Positions 9,176 through 22,100 of a stretch of 60,000 bases of DNA are shown one piece after another (the first letter of the stretch is position 1; each line of letters starts with the position of its first letter). The stretch is taken from NCBI RefSeq assembly GCF_963678635.1, contig NC_087062.1, forward strand, positions 13,562,670-13,622,669. Direction: 5' to 3'. This DNA is from Symsagittifera roscoffensis (lineage: Eukaryota; Xenacoelomorpha; Acoela; Convolutidae). The notes beneath the pieces were generated by a model. That model did not search any database, had not been told where the DNA came from, and saw only the letters and a program-made list of their open reading frames with translations. Made by a program: the position numbers and the translations under genes.

Positions 9176-9902
9176 TGGCCAATTTTTGGTCCGGTTTTCT
9201 GGATTAATCCAGTGTTTTCCAGAGCTACTGCGCTCGTTTCAAGTGATTTTAAGCTTTTTCAGCAAGAACTGCGAAAAAAGTCTCTGAGAACCTATATCGG
9301 TAGTGAAAAAAGGCAAACTTAGCGAACGGATGTTTGTTGATTTCGCAAAGACTAACGAATTAATTAGAATTATTTTGCACCATAGGTCAACGTTTTTCAT
9401 CATTATTTTGAAACGCAACCGTTTTTAAGTTGATAACTTCATGAAAGAATTTTTTTTAGAATTTGTTAGTTCGGAGGGTCCAACTTTTAGGGAACCCTCC
9501 AAGCGGCAAAATTTTTTGTAAAACCACGTTTTTATTTTACTGGGTAGGTTGATCGGGTCAACTAACCTTGTTTTAAGCAAGCTCGACCGCAATTGGAAGG
9601 TTTATCAGGTGAAAACACTTGTTTTGGTAAGTTCTGCTGAACCCTGCGAAGCAACCCTGCGGAGTCAGTTAAGCCCCTTAACAACCCTCCTTAGTGAAAA
9701 ATTGGAGGGAACCTCCAGAATAATTTAAACATCTTGAATATTCCTTTAAGATTGAAATAGAAGGTCAACTAATCACGAGGTCTATATATTGGGAATAAAA
9801 TAGCCCAGTTGACTCGGAGATTCGCGATCAACTTTGGGTTTTAAGTCGGGTTCATCAGAGTTACCCGAACATTTTTTTTCCGTTCATTAATTCGGCTGGG
9901 TG

Positions 9903-10012
9903 GTTTCCTTGAGCTACCTTATAGGAAAACTCGGGCAATCCGTGAACACACTAAAAAGATCTCGGTGAGTGTATAAGGCAAGAAACACTCTTGAGAAAAG
10001 TAGGTTGTTCCC
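9903..10012 (+). ncRNA. Structured RNA element, copy B1
   Basis: Homologue of the A units. The inner stem is GAGTGT/ACACTC, a compensated change from GGGTGT/ACACCC. The outer stem keeps GAACA/TGTTC. The first hairpin is weaker here. Confidence 0.6.
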
Positions 10013-10084
10013 TTCTCTCATGCACTTGGAACTGTCCGAGTGTGAGAGAACTTTTGCTTAGACTCTAGATATTTTCGATCAGAG

Positions 10085-10193
10085 GTTGCCTTGAGCTACT
10101 TAATAGGACAGCTCGGGCAATCACAGGACAATTAAAAGAAGGCCTCGGCGATTGTATTAGGCAAGACATACACAATTGAGAAGACATTGTCCT
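10085..10193 (+). ncRNA. Structured RNA element, copy B2
   Basis: The outer stem AGGACAAT/ATTGTCCT is perfect. The inner stem ATTGT/ACAAT differs from every other copy yet still pairs, around the conserved TATTAGGCA loop side. The upstream hairpin TTGCC..GAGCT / AGCTC..GGCAA is intact. Confidence 0.65.
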
Positions 10194-10699
10194 GGGCTTT
10201 GTTCGTTTGGAAAGTTCCAATGAAGGAAATCATTTTCTTTCGTGTTAAGTTTTATTTATCTGTTATTGAAACCATCAATGCTATTTTATAAACAATTGCT
10301 TGATTTTAAATGGGAGGTTGATTTTAGACATCTTTGGCGGTAAAGTGATACTGAAGCGAGAGATCGCTGTCCCTTATAGGGTGTGTTGTGATTTTAATGT
10401 TAATTGTGTTTTGTGTTTTGGTTTATAATATCTTGTGAATTTTTGTGATACTACTATACTAAATATTTGAGTGGATTCAGTAGTAACTCAACACTGGGCA
10501 GACCTTGTGTTGAACTTTACCCGAGTCACTAATAGAATCTCTAAGAGATTAAAAGAATACTTTAGTTATTGAAGAAATTGAACAAGCAGGCTCAAGCAAG
10601 TTTTCTGAAATTTTTTTTTGGAGACTCGTGCATTGTCGCCAGAATATACATTTTTTTGTCTCATATAAAAGATCTTCGCTTATCACGAAACATGCAAAC

Positions 10700-12822
10700 A
10701 TGCAGCGGAGAGACTCGTTAGGAGAAACGACTAAGTTTCTCCGGCTGAGCTCGGGGAGCACGCTGAGGTTTAAGTTGCGGCGTAGCCAATCTTTGATTAG
10801 CAGCATCTTCAACGTTTTTGCTAGTGGAGCGACGAGTGAATGTCATAGTGATCTTTCAGTGAGCGGAATGAAACTAGAGAGCTAAACACTGAGGCCGGGG
10901 CGGCGAACGTGACACCAACCGATCCCTTCGAGGAAGGAGAGCAAACGCTAATCCGACCCGACCACCACCATCATGAGGACCTTGAAGAGCCCGGTGACGA
11001 CTTTGAAGGGGAAGGGATAGAGAAACCCCGGAGAACCTCGGAGCCTTCCAAGGACAATACAGGAGAGGAACTGTTGTGCAAAGGGACGTCCAAATCGGAA
11101 ATCAAGAGCAATGGTCGGAGAAAGGAACAATCCTCTCTAGTCAAGCAGGGCAAGAATGCGATGATATCGAGCATAAGTCCGAGGGAAGATCAACCAAGTT
11201 CAAAAGCAGGAAAGAGTTTCAAGACATTGTACGATGAACGCAGGACGTCGCTCCGAACTGATGGATTGTCTTCTGGCTTTGACCATCCGGGACTGATGCA
11301 CTCAGACTTCGCCCGAGACAGGAGAAGGGTAAAAAAACGATGTCCAAGTCGCCAACAAGACCGATGTCAGATGGGGTGACGATGGGAGCATCCTCGACAT
11401 TCGACAGGCTGATGATGTCGGTGGGCAGACAGAAAGGTGGTGCGACATCGAGCAACAGGCTGTAACTTCAAATGACGTCATCGCATCTAGGTCATACCCC
11501 AGTGTTGGGAACGGCAGTGATGTGAGTGGCATGTTTGTCAACGTAATGATAGACCTTGAGGATCTGCGACAAGATATAACGGAAAAGATCAACCGAGTGG
11601 AAAAGGGGCTCAATAGGGCCAAGAAGAATTAAGAGACCAGATGGCAGGCGCAAAACTACAAGCCAGAAGTGATCAGGCCCAGTTGATTCGACACACTGAT
11701 CAGTGCCTTGCGGAGAGCCTGGCTCAAGCAACCAATGAGTCAGCAGAAAGCAACAGTAAGATGACAAGAGTGATCCAGCGATTATTGAACGATCAAAACA
11801 ACACCTACGCTCACACGATGACTTGCTTGGAGAAGATATTAGATGCCAAGGTGGATCTTATGATGCGCAAGCTTGATGAAATCTTGAGAGGCAGCAACCG
11901 AGAGAACCGAGAGAATCGTTGCGAGCCGATGGAGGACTCGCGTCAGGCGACTGACGGATCCGGAACCCACAGTCACGCGGAGGCTCCACCGAGATCAAGA
12001 ACGAGTTTTGAGCCTAATCATAGGGAGAGACCTAGGGCAGCCGCGTCGGTGGCAGGTTGGACGAATCCAACCACGCCAGAAGCGGATGCCACATCGAGGG
12101 CACGCTTGCCCACGGGGCCGCAGTTCAGATCAGTACCAGATTTGACTATCGTCTCACATGACAATCCGATATACGCTTCAATGTTTGAGCCATTAGAGAG
12201 GTCTCTTGAGGCGTTTATTACTAAATTCTCGAAGTCTACGAAGTGCGCAAAATTCTGGTTGGTATGAACCTCGTGACGACATGAACAAGAGGAGGTCATG
12301 CGTTTATTGTGGTTCGCTGGATCATCACGTGCTAGCCTGTTCCACCTATTAACAAATATGACAACGATTGGTTACTTTCTTGACGATGTTGACGCAACGG
12401 ACGAGGACCACGGGGAATATCTAAGAGTGCTCAAAATGAAGTATAGATCAAGGTGCTTCTTTTGCAATCTGGAAGGACATTTCAAATCAGACTGCACTCA
12501 GTTCTTAGCTGCAATGGCAGACGCGAAGCATCCCCGCCATGAAGAGGCGCTATCAGGAGTCAAGGCTAGTCGAGTACCCCTAATGAACCAAGCTGAGTCG
12601 CGGAAGAAGGAAGTGGCACAAGGCACAATCACGATTAAAAAAGTCAATAACTTGCCTGATGACGCAATTGCCTCGAGCCTGGAGGCTGAGTCTGCTAGTG
12701 TGCTCAAAGTAGATTATGGCCTGGCGGCTCGGACCGCATTACAGAATTATCAGCAAGAGTTGGCCACGGAAGAAGTTGAACAGTGGGTAAGGTCAGAGCT
12801 AGCAAACACAGAGCTGCGCTAG
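10700..12822 (+). pseudogene. gag: Element B gag (frameshifted, internally deleted)
   Basis: Starts with the same MQRRDSLG ORF as A (ATG at 10700, stop at 10883). It then continues in the -1 frame with DPFEEGE as in A. Coiled-coil-like and S/T-rich segments match A through the FITKFSKSTK stretch (about 12240). There the sequence jumps to the zinc-knuckle region (WYEPRDDMNKRRSC near 12265), so roughly 240 codons of capsid core are missing relative to A. The first knuckle CVYCGSLDHHVLAC and the second CFFCNLEGHFKSDC (about 12452-12490) are intact but lie in different frames. Stops at 12267 and 12355 break the frame. Confidence 0.85.
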
Positions 12823-14010
12823 AAACTTCCTTGAGAAGGCAGCGAAAGGAGAGGACAATCAGGAACCCAAGAAATGGGTTCTCAAGTTGAATGTCATCTC
12901 AGGGAAGACCTTTGGTATGACAAGAGAGGGAACAAAAAGAATGTCAATAATATCGGTCGCAGGTCATCAGGTAGCAAAAAACTTGAGTGAACTATCTGAG
13001 GTCCCGCTGTTACATCTGGATATCTATGCTAACTGCTTGAGAGAAAAAGAACCCAATTTGGAGTCTAGAGCCGTGAGAGCGTTTTTCACAACAGATGGGC
13101 CGAGACTAATGAGAGTAGATGGACATTATATAGAAGTCTATGGCCCCTACCTGATCCTGATGAACGTGGACGGCATAAATGTTTACGCGAAAGCTCACGT
13201 GACTAATGCCAGTGACCAAGTAGGCCGGATCTACATCGGTCGAGAAGAGCTTAAGCTGCGACGAATTGGACAGAAATGCCATGCTGGATCAGGATGTGGT
13301 CCACATAGGCTGTGAAGCCGATCTGGCAGCACATGTATTGGACGTACGGGGCAAACATCTCTCCGTGAAGGGACTGCTCGACACCAGAGTGGTGGTCAGT
13401 GTCATGCCCATAAGCACCTGGACTGACATGGTCTTCGATAGGTTGGATCTGATTCCGACTAACATCAGACTGGCAGTGGCCAATCAGGGGGCAATAAACG
13501 TGGCAGGTAGGATCCATCATTTCACTGCAGCCAGGAGGAAGGCATCTCTGGATGAGTTTTCTGGTCGTCAAAAATCTTGACGAATCCGACCAGTTCATCC
13601 TAGGACGAGACTTTGCGCGCAATTTCGACGTCACCGTCGACCTCAACGACGGGTTGATACGGATCAGGGATCCAGAGAGGAAGTATGAAAAGAAACGTAC
13701 TAATCAAATCCTGATTAACCAAGCAAAGGTGCCAATTTTCCTAGATCGGAAGGTTAGGTTAAAATCAAATCAAGCTGTAATAGCGACGTTTCGGATGACG
13801 AATTTGAATGAGCTAAGTAACAACAGACAGGTGTGTCTGGTCCCCAACCCAAACAGTAAGAGCTCAGCTATTTTAGGAAGAAGCTTCTCACTCTTTCAGA
13901 GCGGACTGTGTGTGAGTGTGTTGTTGAACACACAGGCAACAACAGTGACAATACAACGAGGAAAGATGCTTGGCTATGCGTTGCCTATAAACGCAGACTA
14001 TCAGAATTAG
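12823..14010 (+). pseudogene. Element B protease region
   Basis: Protein matches to A and C run through three frames: 12887-13315, 13266-13580 and 13552-14010. The retropepsin active-site triplet DTG is DTR here (about 13381-13389), which would abolish catalysis. The ILGRDF motif (about 13600) is kept. The C-terminal conserved block shared with C (VCLVPNPNSKS, then GRSFS and LCVSVLLN) is well preserved, ending in a stop at 14008-14010. Confidence 0.85.
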
Positions 14011-15477
14011 GAGAGTTTGGAAAAAATTTGAAGTAACGGAGTGTCCATTACATGCTAACCAAGATTGTATACTGAAAAGAACCAATGAGCTGAAGTCTTT
14101 TAAGAAAGTGTTTTCCGTGAAATCAGAGACAAACGATGGGCTGATCAGTTACTCGAACTTCCCTGAGAGACCAACAGACATAGAATTAGCAAAAAAATAA
14201 ACCAGTCCTACCTGAGTTAGAACACGACGGATAAGGAACTGGACTCTTTAGTGCAGTGTTGAATCGGAACGCGGATGTTTTTTCGAAGCATAAAGCTGAC
14301 ATAGGTTGCTGTAGTTTTGTAGAACATGAAATAGAGATTTAAGAGGGTTCGCTAAAAGAATCACCCACACAAGTCGGAAGCATGCTGGCAAGAGATTGAG
14401 ATAATAATGGAGTACGAAATGATTGAACCGTCGAAGTCCCCGTGGGCTTGCCGCGAGGTCATGGCAAAAAAGAAAGGGGGAGGTGGCAACTTAGGTTTTG
14501 TTGTGACTTCCGATTCTGCGCATCGATGAGAACCTCTCCAAGTTGAGAGACGCAAAATTCTTCACGACGTTGGATTTGGGCTCTGCGTTCTGGCAATTGC
14601 CCCTAAAAAACAGGATCGAGAGAAAACAGGCTTCGTGTGCGAGCTGGGACTGTTCCAGTGGAAAAGAATGCTGTTTGGACTATGCAATACGACGGCTACA
14701 TTTCAATGAGTAATGGACCAGGCACTTGTGACTAAAAAATGTGACTAAAAATATGGGAACCTCATAATATTTTTCATTGATGACGTAATGATTGCAACAG
14801 CGACCCTAGAGGACCACATAGAGATACTGGATGAGGGCTTTACAAGCATGAAACAGGCCGACCTGAAATGTAAACCCTCCAAGTGCGAAACTCTGAGAGA
14901 CTCAATCAAGTATCTGGGTCGTCTTGTGGATAAACGCGGAGTCAGACCAGATCCTGAAGCGGTTGAAGCAGTATTGACATGGAAAGCTTCGAAGACCGAC
15001 ACGCAATTGATGAGCTTTCTCGGATTCGCTAATTACTAGCGAGAGTTTATCAAAGGGTATTCTGACAAGATATAACCTATGCAGCAGTTGATGCGAAATT
15101 CAGCTGGACAAGAGTGGAACGGAAGGACTGTTCTCCGGCCGATAAACTATGGGAGTAAAGTCCTAAGCGACACTGAAATGAAACAAGGTGCACCGAAAGC
15201 GGAAATGTTCGCAGTAATTACCTTCGTTGAAAAGTATAGGGCCTTCTTAGGGAGTGCTCCATTCAAGTTGCTTGTGGACAATCGAGCTCTTGCCTGGCTC
15301 AAGACCTATTCGATGGACCAAAGGTATATCGGTCGCTCGATCGTGCGTCTGGATGGCTATCAAATGATTATAGAGCATCAAACACGTGGCAGGCACCGGA
15401 ATGCCGACAACCTCAGCAAAAAGACAGAGTTATATGAGCGATTAGAAGAGAAGCAAGCTAACCAGGCAGAAATCTAG
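14011..15477 (+). pseudogene. Element B reverse transcriptase and RNase H (broken)
   Basis: RT motifs appear in shifting frames. PSKSPWAC lies near 14430, the LDLGSAFWQ-type catalytic Asp region near 14570, and the YxDD box reads FIDD near 14775-14786 followed by a conserved thumb segment. A deletion joins MQQLMR directly to the EWNG segment (about 15080-15120). It removes about 55 codons that in C carry the first RNase H catalytic Asp (DTDAS). The remaining RNase H part (15079-15477) has the EMFAVITFVEKY and VDNRAL blocks. At least four frameshifts and stops are evident. Confidence 0.85.
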
Positions 15478-17600
15478 GATGGCTTTTCCTTTCTGGATAA
15501 AGACACCTACGACAAGCTGCCATTCACCAGATGGCTTGATTAATCCGGGCATCCAATACCAGGACACCCCGAACTTCCCGTAGAAGCGGCTGCTGAGATA
15601 AAAGTGTTGGCGAAGGGTGCTCCGTTTCCAATGGATTTGCTAATTCGCTCAAACCTGGTGCAGCAAGAACTTACCAGGCTAGGCATCAACAGCATAGCCC
15701 TGTTAAACAAGACGGTGAAAGTAGCACCCGATGTCATGCGGAAACTCCGTGACCTGCTTGACAGAGTAGTTGAAGGGCATGAACATGAATGGATGGAGAC
15801 CATGCAGAGGTTGTCCATAACTAAAATAACGGAGAAGAGACCGGTAGCCATTCGGAGTCGGAACGTTGAACTGGATTGCCGATCGATAAATAACCAGCTA
15901 CTAATTTCGATGCCAAAAGATGTCCTTTTGAGGACTTCGTATGCGGAACGTCAACAAACAAACGGTACTCAAACCGCTCAAGGGTTCAGTGTTAAATTAA
16001 CATCCAGCGTGACAAGAAGGGTTCAGTTCACTGATGCGAGGGAGGAGTACGAGCCGAGCTCGGACTGTTCATCCAGAGATGAAACATTGTCCGAGGAGTC
16101 AAGTCATGTCTGCCTGGCCAGGATGAATTGTCTGGGGAGTCCACGCTACAACGACGAAGGGACAAAGTTTTGTTCGGGGAGTCGAGAAACGTCAAGAATA
16201 AATCAGATGGCGGTGATAGAGACTCCATCAGCACGAGTGATGAGTCAGAGTCTCATTCTTGGGAAAATGTGTCAGAGACTACCTCCAATTCCGACGTCTC
16301 GGAGAATGCGAATCATTCCTTGCTAGTGGAATGGAAGCAGCGCGGTCTGGATAGAAAATGCACCAAGACCCAGACAGGGATCGGTATACCTCCGATGAGG
16401 AGGGCACGGTAGTTGATAATGCCACAGATGAGCTTGAGTTAATAGCCATTTCTAAACGTCCAATTAGATTACTCCAGCATGCTGCGTTCGCCCGTACCAA
16501 TCTGGAACCCTTAGAACCAGGAGCGACACCTTTGAAAAAGATATGGTGTGTTAAATTGATGGACAATGCCCATGCTCCAGAGATAATCAGCGGACAGCTA
16601 AATGTGATGAAGACATATCTTAAAGCTAGGTACCGACTTTTGGATCATTTAGGGGCTCATCGAAACGGTAGGATGACAATCAATTTAAAGATGTGGATCA
16701 AAAACGGAGCACCTGAAAAAGGCGATTTGGAAGAAGACAGCAATATGATCCTAAGCAATTTTATTTAAAGAGAAAGGATTTGTTACACATGAACAACGAC
16801 GAGATTGTGGCCTGCAAGCGCAAAGAAGACAACCCCCTTTACAAATACAACTCGATAGGGCTACCACAGCTGTGTGAAACTGAATTACTGTTCCGTTCAC
16901 ACAATCAGATGGGTCATCAAGGCCTGTGAGAATTGATTGGCCTGGCTTGAAAAAGGCCTGTGAGAAATGTATTTCTGCATGCTTGTCATGTCAGCATGCG
17001 AAGGATCCGAGGAAGTTGAGAATTCCCCTTCATTCGATAGTCTTCAGAATTCAATGAGGTGGTACAAATCGGCCATCAAAAAAGATGCATAACGGCCACG
17101 GGCTATAACCAAGTGCTGGTAATGATTGATCATATCACGAAATACGCAGAGCCAGCTCCTTGCATGACAGCATCAGCGAAGGAGACGTGTGATCATTTGA
17201 TAAACGTTTGGATAGCAAGGCACGGCTGCAGGATCACGTTCCAGTCAGACAATGGCAAAGCATTCGTTGGAGATCTTACAAAGGAGTTAATGAAGAGGTC
17301 GCAGAGGGAACATTTATCTAGACCACTTATCATCCACCTGGTCGAAAGACATAATTGCACACTAGTTTCTATTTTGAGGGTCTATTGCTCACGATACATG
17401 GACGACTGAGATAGGTACCTGCCGCACGTAATGGGCGCTTACTAGCACGCAATAGCCGCACGTAATAGCACCGAACACTACACCAGGGGAATAAGCCCGC
17501 ACATGATGTTAAAAGGTCACGAGAAGGACCTCCAATTAACGCTCCTACTCAGTTGGGGAATATATCTGGGTGTTCCAGGAAGTCGTTCCTCCAAAAGGAA
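15478..17600 (+). pseudogene. Element B spacer and integrase (broken)
   Basis: 15478-16770 corresponds to the long spacer between RNase H and integrase in C, with recognisable blocks (PLTRW near 15525, KKIWCVKLMDNAH near 16540, the WIKNGAPEKGDLEED stretch near 16695). The integrase zinc finger is damaged by a deletion around 16930. The catalytic core (about 17050-17410) has lost the first acidic residue (VQIGHQK instead of VQIDHQK) but keeps FQSDNGKAF and the LVER glutamate region. The GPF-type C-terminal module is mostly missing. Confidence 0.8.
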
Positions 17601-18836
17601 ACAGAAAGTTGCTGAAAAAATGATGCATGATGAGGACTACTTGATAGTTGATCCAGCCTGCGAGGTTAATGAGTGAGGCACACGCGACAAGAACGACATG
17701 AATGAGGTGATAGATGACGGTGATCTGCCACTTGACCTGGAGTAAACCGAGCGAGTGGAGGTTGATGACGAAACCCTACCATATGACGAAGAAGACTGGG
17801 ACTGTCCAGAGCAGACGGAAGTAGATAACGGAGTAGAGCCTGACTTCCCCTTAACCATGGAGACGCGCCACGGCATGAGGGAAGGCATAAAAAGAAATAC
17901 AACCCGTATGGTGAAGATTTTGTCGAAGACAGCATTGGTTTGAGCGACGTGGCGGACTCGATAGTGGGTCTGGACAAAATATTTTTGTCACAGGAAATCG
18001 ACCTGACAAACGATACAGACCACACTGGATCGATGATCGCTCGGAACCGGAAATGGAAATTTAAACTGAGATGGAACAGATGCATGAGAAAGATTTGAAA
18101 ACTTGCGCGTGCTCGAATGACTCCAAGATCTACGTGCAGATCCCAAAGAGACAATCCTGAGATTCAGGATGTTGATTAGACTAGCATCAAATACATCAGT
18201 CACGACAACATCGTATCCAACTGGGTCGCTCCAGATGGTCCCTTACGTGCTCCCGAATCCAATCTCGATCTGCTCGATTCTGGGCGATCGACGGGGAATT
18301 CGATGGATATTTTTGTCCGGGGAAAGGGGTTTTGACTCACCCACACCAAAAACCTTACGATCAAAAATCAAAATTGGCAAGGGAAACAGGAGAACTGGAA
18401 ACGGAGGGCAAAAACGCTGAGAAACGGCTTTTTGGACAAACTTTCTAATCATATTTTGATGTACCGAATCACTACTCAAACAACAGCATTGTCACAGACA
18501 GTGATTTCATACTCACGGAACGTACGTGCGCTATAGCGATAACCGCAGATATGAGCTATAAAACAACACTAGCGGCCGACCAAAAGAGAGAGAACAATCA
18601 ATTTTTTGTGGAAACAGAAGCCTGGTGTGGGAGGGATGATAGCGCTGCCCCCTGTTGCATCACAGATAACGGGAAAATACTTGTGTTTTTTGGTGACTAA
18701 GGCCACTGACAGACAACACGTTAATCCCGTGAGTTTAGTGCTAGCACTACCTCGACTCAGGGACTTCCTAGTTGAGAGAGGAGTAACCTTGCTCTCCTTG
18801 CCGGTCTACGATCCCAGTGTTGAGGTATGGTATTGA
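17601..18836 (+). pseudogene. Element B Pol C-terminal extension with macro-like region (broken)
   Basis: Homologous to the last 435 residues of C's polyprotein. From about 18480 the macro-like region is readable: TDSDFIL, AIAITADMSYK, then after a frameshift GGMIALPP, GKYLCFLVTK, LALPRLRDFLVERG and LPVYDP. B has Lys in the FLVT-K position where C has Arg. The final helix present in C (ELYAILHVVF) is replaced by a stop after VYDPSVEVWY. Retention of the module in two divergent elements argues it belongs to the family. Confidence 0.7.
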
Positions 18837-19173
18837 TATTTTGTGATTTTTGTGTGGTTATGATTGTGCGATGATAATGTAATTCCAGATGTGAAAGGTG
18901 ACAGCGTTTAATTATTTTACATTTGACAAGATCGCAGGTGGACGATCCACCTTGGTGCTAGCTTTTAAACTAAGTACAAAAAGAGAAGTTCAACTTTCTG
19001 CTTTTAAAAGAAATAGAGTATGTTTTGATTTTAAGATGAGATAGCTTGTATGATTGATCTAAGTCGTGACTTGTGTTTTAGATCGTGATTGATCATAGAT
19101 TGTTTATTGAACCTACACTGAAATTGAAGAGACAAAACCTAGACGAGAAAGCATAAGCGACACTAACTATTTG
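18837..19173 (+). promoter_or_regulatory. ORF1-ORF2 intergenic region with conserved splice acceptor (B)
   Basis: 337 bp without coding sequence. TGTGTTTTAG/ATCG at 19072-19085 resembles a 3' splice site and matches CTGTTTTCAG/ATCG at the equivalent place in C (43562). It lies 93 bases before the ORF2 ATG at 19174. Confidence 0.55.
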
Positions 19174-22100
19174 ATGGATTTTATCTCAGAGAGCCTAGGA
19201 TTGACTCTGGATGAGGTGCATCAGCGGTTGATTGATTGTAATTTTGGATTGGAAGACCCGGAGCTGGTAGTGTTAATGCTGATTTTCGGCGAGTCCGGTA
19301 CCGCCGAGCGGAGCAGAAATCGACTCATGAGATGGAGACGCGGAGAGATGTCTGGGCATGACTTGGCTCGTGAGCCAGGATAAGGCAAACAAATTGATTA
19401 TAGGCTAGGTGAGATGCCGATGCCAGTACGCCCCAGTTCCTCGGCACAGGCTCTATTCGGATCGAAAAGATCACGCGATGGGCCGGCCCCGTCGCATTCT
19501 GTGGACTCACCAAGTGCAGCTCCACCATCAAAGAAGGTAAGTATGAACGAGATCGAAATACAGACGGCAGAAACCAGTGAAACTTTCGAAAAAAGGGACA
19601 AAGACTGGGAAGAATTGTGCGCTAAGTTTGATGAATACAAAGAGAAAGCGAAAGATCGTGACAAATGGATGAGAAAGTATAAAGAGTTACAGATCGCTTT
19701 CAAGGAGGATGAAATAAGGCACCTGAAGTTGTACATGGCGAAATTGGGCCGGGTGTCACCAGAAGTCCTAGCGACGATGAACTCAGGTGGGCCCAAGGAC
19801 GCGCAATCCAGGATGAGAGCACAGGAGCTGTGCGTTTCCAGGGATCCCGTGGCCCCTCCGTTGGCATCCCAGTCTGTATTGGGTTCTAGGAACACTATTA
19901 CCGACCCTTCAGACACCTATATGGCTCCTCAGTTCCAAGAATTGTTTGAGCAACTGGTCAGAGCAACGATGAACAAAATCAACAGAACAAGCGGCAAAAG
20001 TTTGGCTGGGTCGTCCCTTACCAACGCACAAATCGCAGTTCGAGCCACTCAGAGCGAGCATCAAATGCGATTGTGCCAGCGGACCCGACACTTAGCGAGA
20101 CTACCTTGAGGTCTCGTGTGGTGGACATCAGGAAGAATCTTGCGGTCAGCAACTTCTTTTTGAAGTGGAACGTCCTCGAACGTACCTGAATGGAATGAGC
20201 TGGGATCCTGCCATCAGCAATCAAACAATTGCTTCTGGGACTCATCATCTGATTGTAGGGGACAACTTAGTGAGAGATCTGAACGAGATCTTTATGAGCG
20301 GTCAGACCACTGTTCTATCCTTTGGAGGAGCTTCCATGGCCCAAGCTATCAAAACGATGGAGTTCCAGAACGAAGACCAACTGAACACGTCGATAGTAAT
20401 GCTAGGCACTAACGACATCTCAAGGGATCCTGTTACCCCAGAGAGCAGGTGAGAACCTCTGGTGGTTTGCCGTTTGAACGAACTGAAAGACAAACATAAG
20501 CGGGAGCTTATGGTGCTGTGCACGATCCCACAGAACCCGTAAGTGGGCACGCCAGTGGCTGACTTTATGAATGGCAACGTGACCCAATGGAATGAAATGA
20601 TCCTTAATCTGATCAGGAGCAATCCAGGCGAGTTACGACTCATGGATTTGAAGAATACGTTGCGCATGACTGACCATCTCCCGCTCACCAGAGATGGCGT
20701 ACATTTTAACATCCTACAGGGAAAGCGATATATCAACGACGCCTTTCAGACAAAGATCGAGGAGATAGACAAAGAACTCAGGACGACTGACGCCCTGGTG
20801 CGGACCAGCTTGACTGGCAGAGGCAGAGTGAGGAGCAATTTGCCGGAGCCACTCGCTAATGTGCCTCTGACATCAGAAGCGAGTGTTGCTGCTCCGCGGC
20901 TCCTAGCTCAGACGTAAGAGAAAGGCTGGGGACTGTTCCATCTCCTCGAAGACAATCTTTAAAAAGCCGTCTCGGAAGACCTAATGAGACGAGCTCTCAG
21001 GCCTCCACGAGTGCGCGTAACTTGCCCGCGTCAACCCTGCTCCTGCGGGAAATTCATCGACAACTACTGCACCTGCTGAAGGAGTTGAATTGACCAGTGT
21101 GCTGCTCTGGAACCGTCCAGATCTCAGCGCATGGGGGCAATTTAAGCCTGATATGTTAGCGACTTTGAATATGAATAAGTTGAGCATACGCTAGAAGAAA
21201 TGGACGGAAATGACCCCATGGTGTCTGGATTGTACCGGATACTGGGCGTGGACTGGCTATTGGCAGAGCAAGAAGACTTCAGCTCCGCCATCACGCTCAG
21301 GTTTGTTTGTGGGTCTCGATAGGTTGCCTCAGGACAATACCATGGGACCCCTGAATACACGATCTCTGACGGATAACCGTCGGAGGGCCAGAGAGTTGAT
21401 TCCACCTCTCCAAAAGGGCAAATTCGCGACGGAGAAAAAACCGAACAATAAACACCACAAGATGTATTGGCAATTCGTCAAGCCGCCGGGCCAATTACCG
21501 CGTGAATATTTGAGAGAAGATCCCCGAGCTACCTTGATGGAAGGGGTTGATAGGAGGTATAAGGGTTTGGAGACACGGATGACAGATTTCCTCTAGATTC
21601 GGCAGTGTGCAGCCGAGATTTAACATCCTTATCCCTTTGTCAAGATAAAACGGTGATAGTCTGTTTGCTGCCTATGTCACATCGATATCAAAAATGCTGA
21701 GTATCTGATAGTGGCTAGCTCGGACTACCTCCGCACGCCTCGCTCTCTCTTTAGGCCAGATGTGATTTTCCTGACGAATCTCAAACTGTATTGGGGACAA
21801 GCAGTAGGCATGGCGATAAGTGTGCAGAGAAATGTCAGTATGGACCCACAAGTGATGATAATAGCCGGATCCAATGATCACCTACAGAGACTGAGCTCCC
21901 AGCAATGAGGTTATGGGAGAAGCAATCATGACGCTCCTTTCGGCCATGACTGAAATAGAGACATCGGTGCGGCAACATTTCACCAAGAACGTGGTGAAGG
22001 CCGTATTTTTACCATCACCAGTATATGCGGCACTGACAGAACCATTACAGTTTGTGTACACGATGGTCACCACAATAGCAGAGGGACGATTCGACCTGGT

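Larger units (their letters stand above)
7870..10699 (+). other. Element B 5' leader (noncoding)
   Basis: A 2.8-kb leader homologous in inverted orientation to 3613-6714. It contains the primer-binding block, an A-rich tract (about 8115-8265), many GGAGGGT/ACCCTCC motifs, a tRNA-like stretch and two structured repeats. No supported coding region. Confidence 0.8.
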
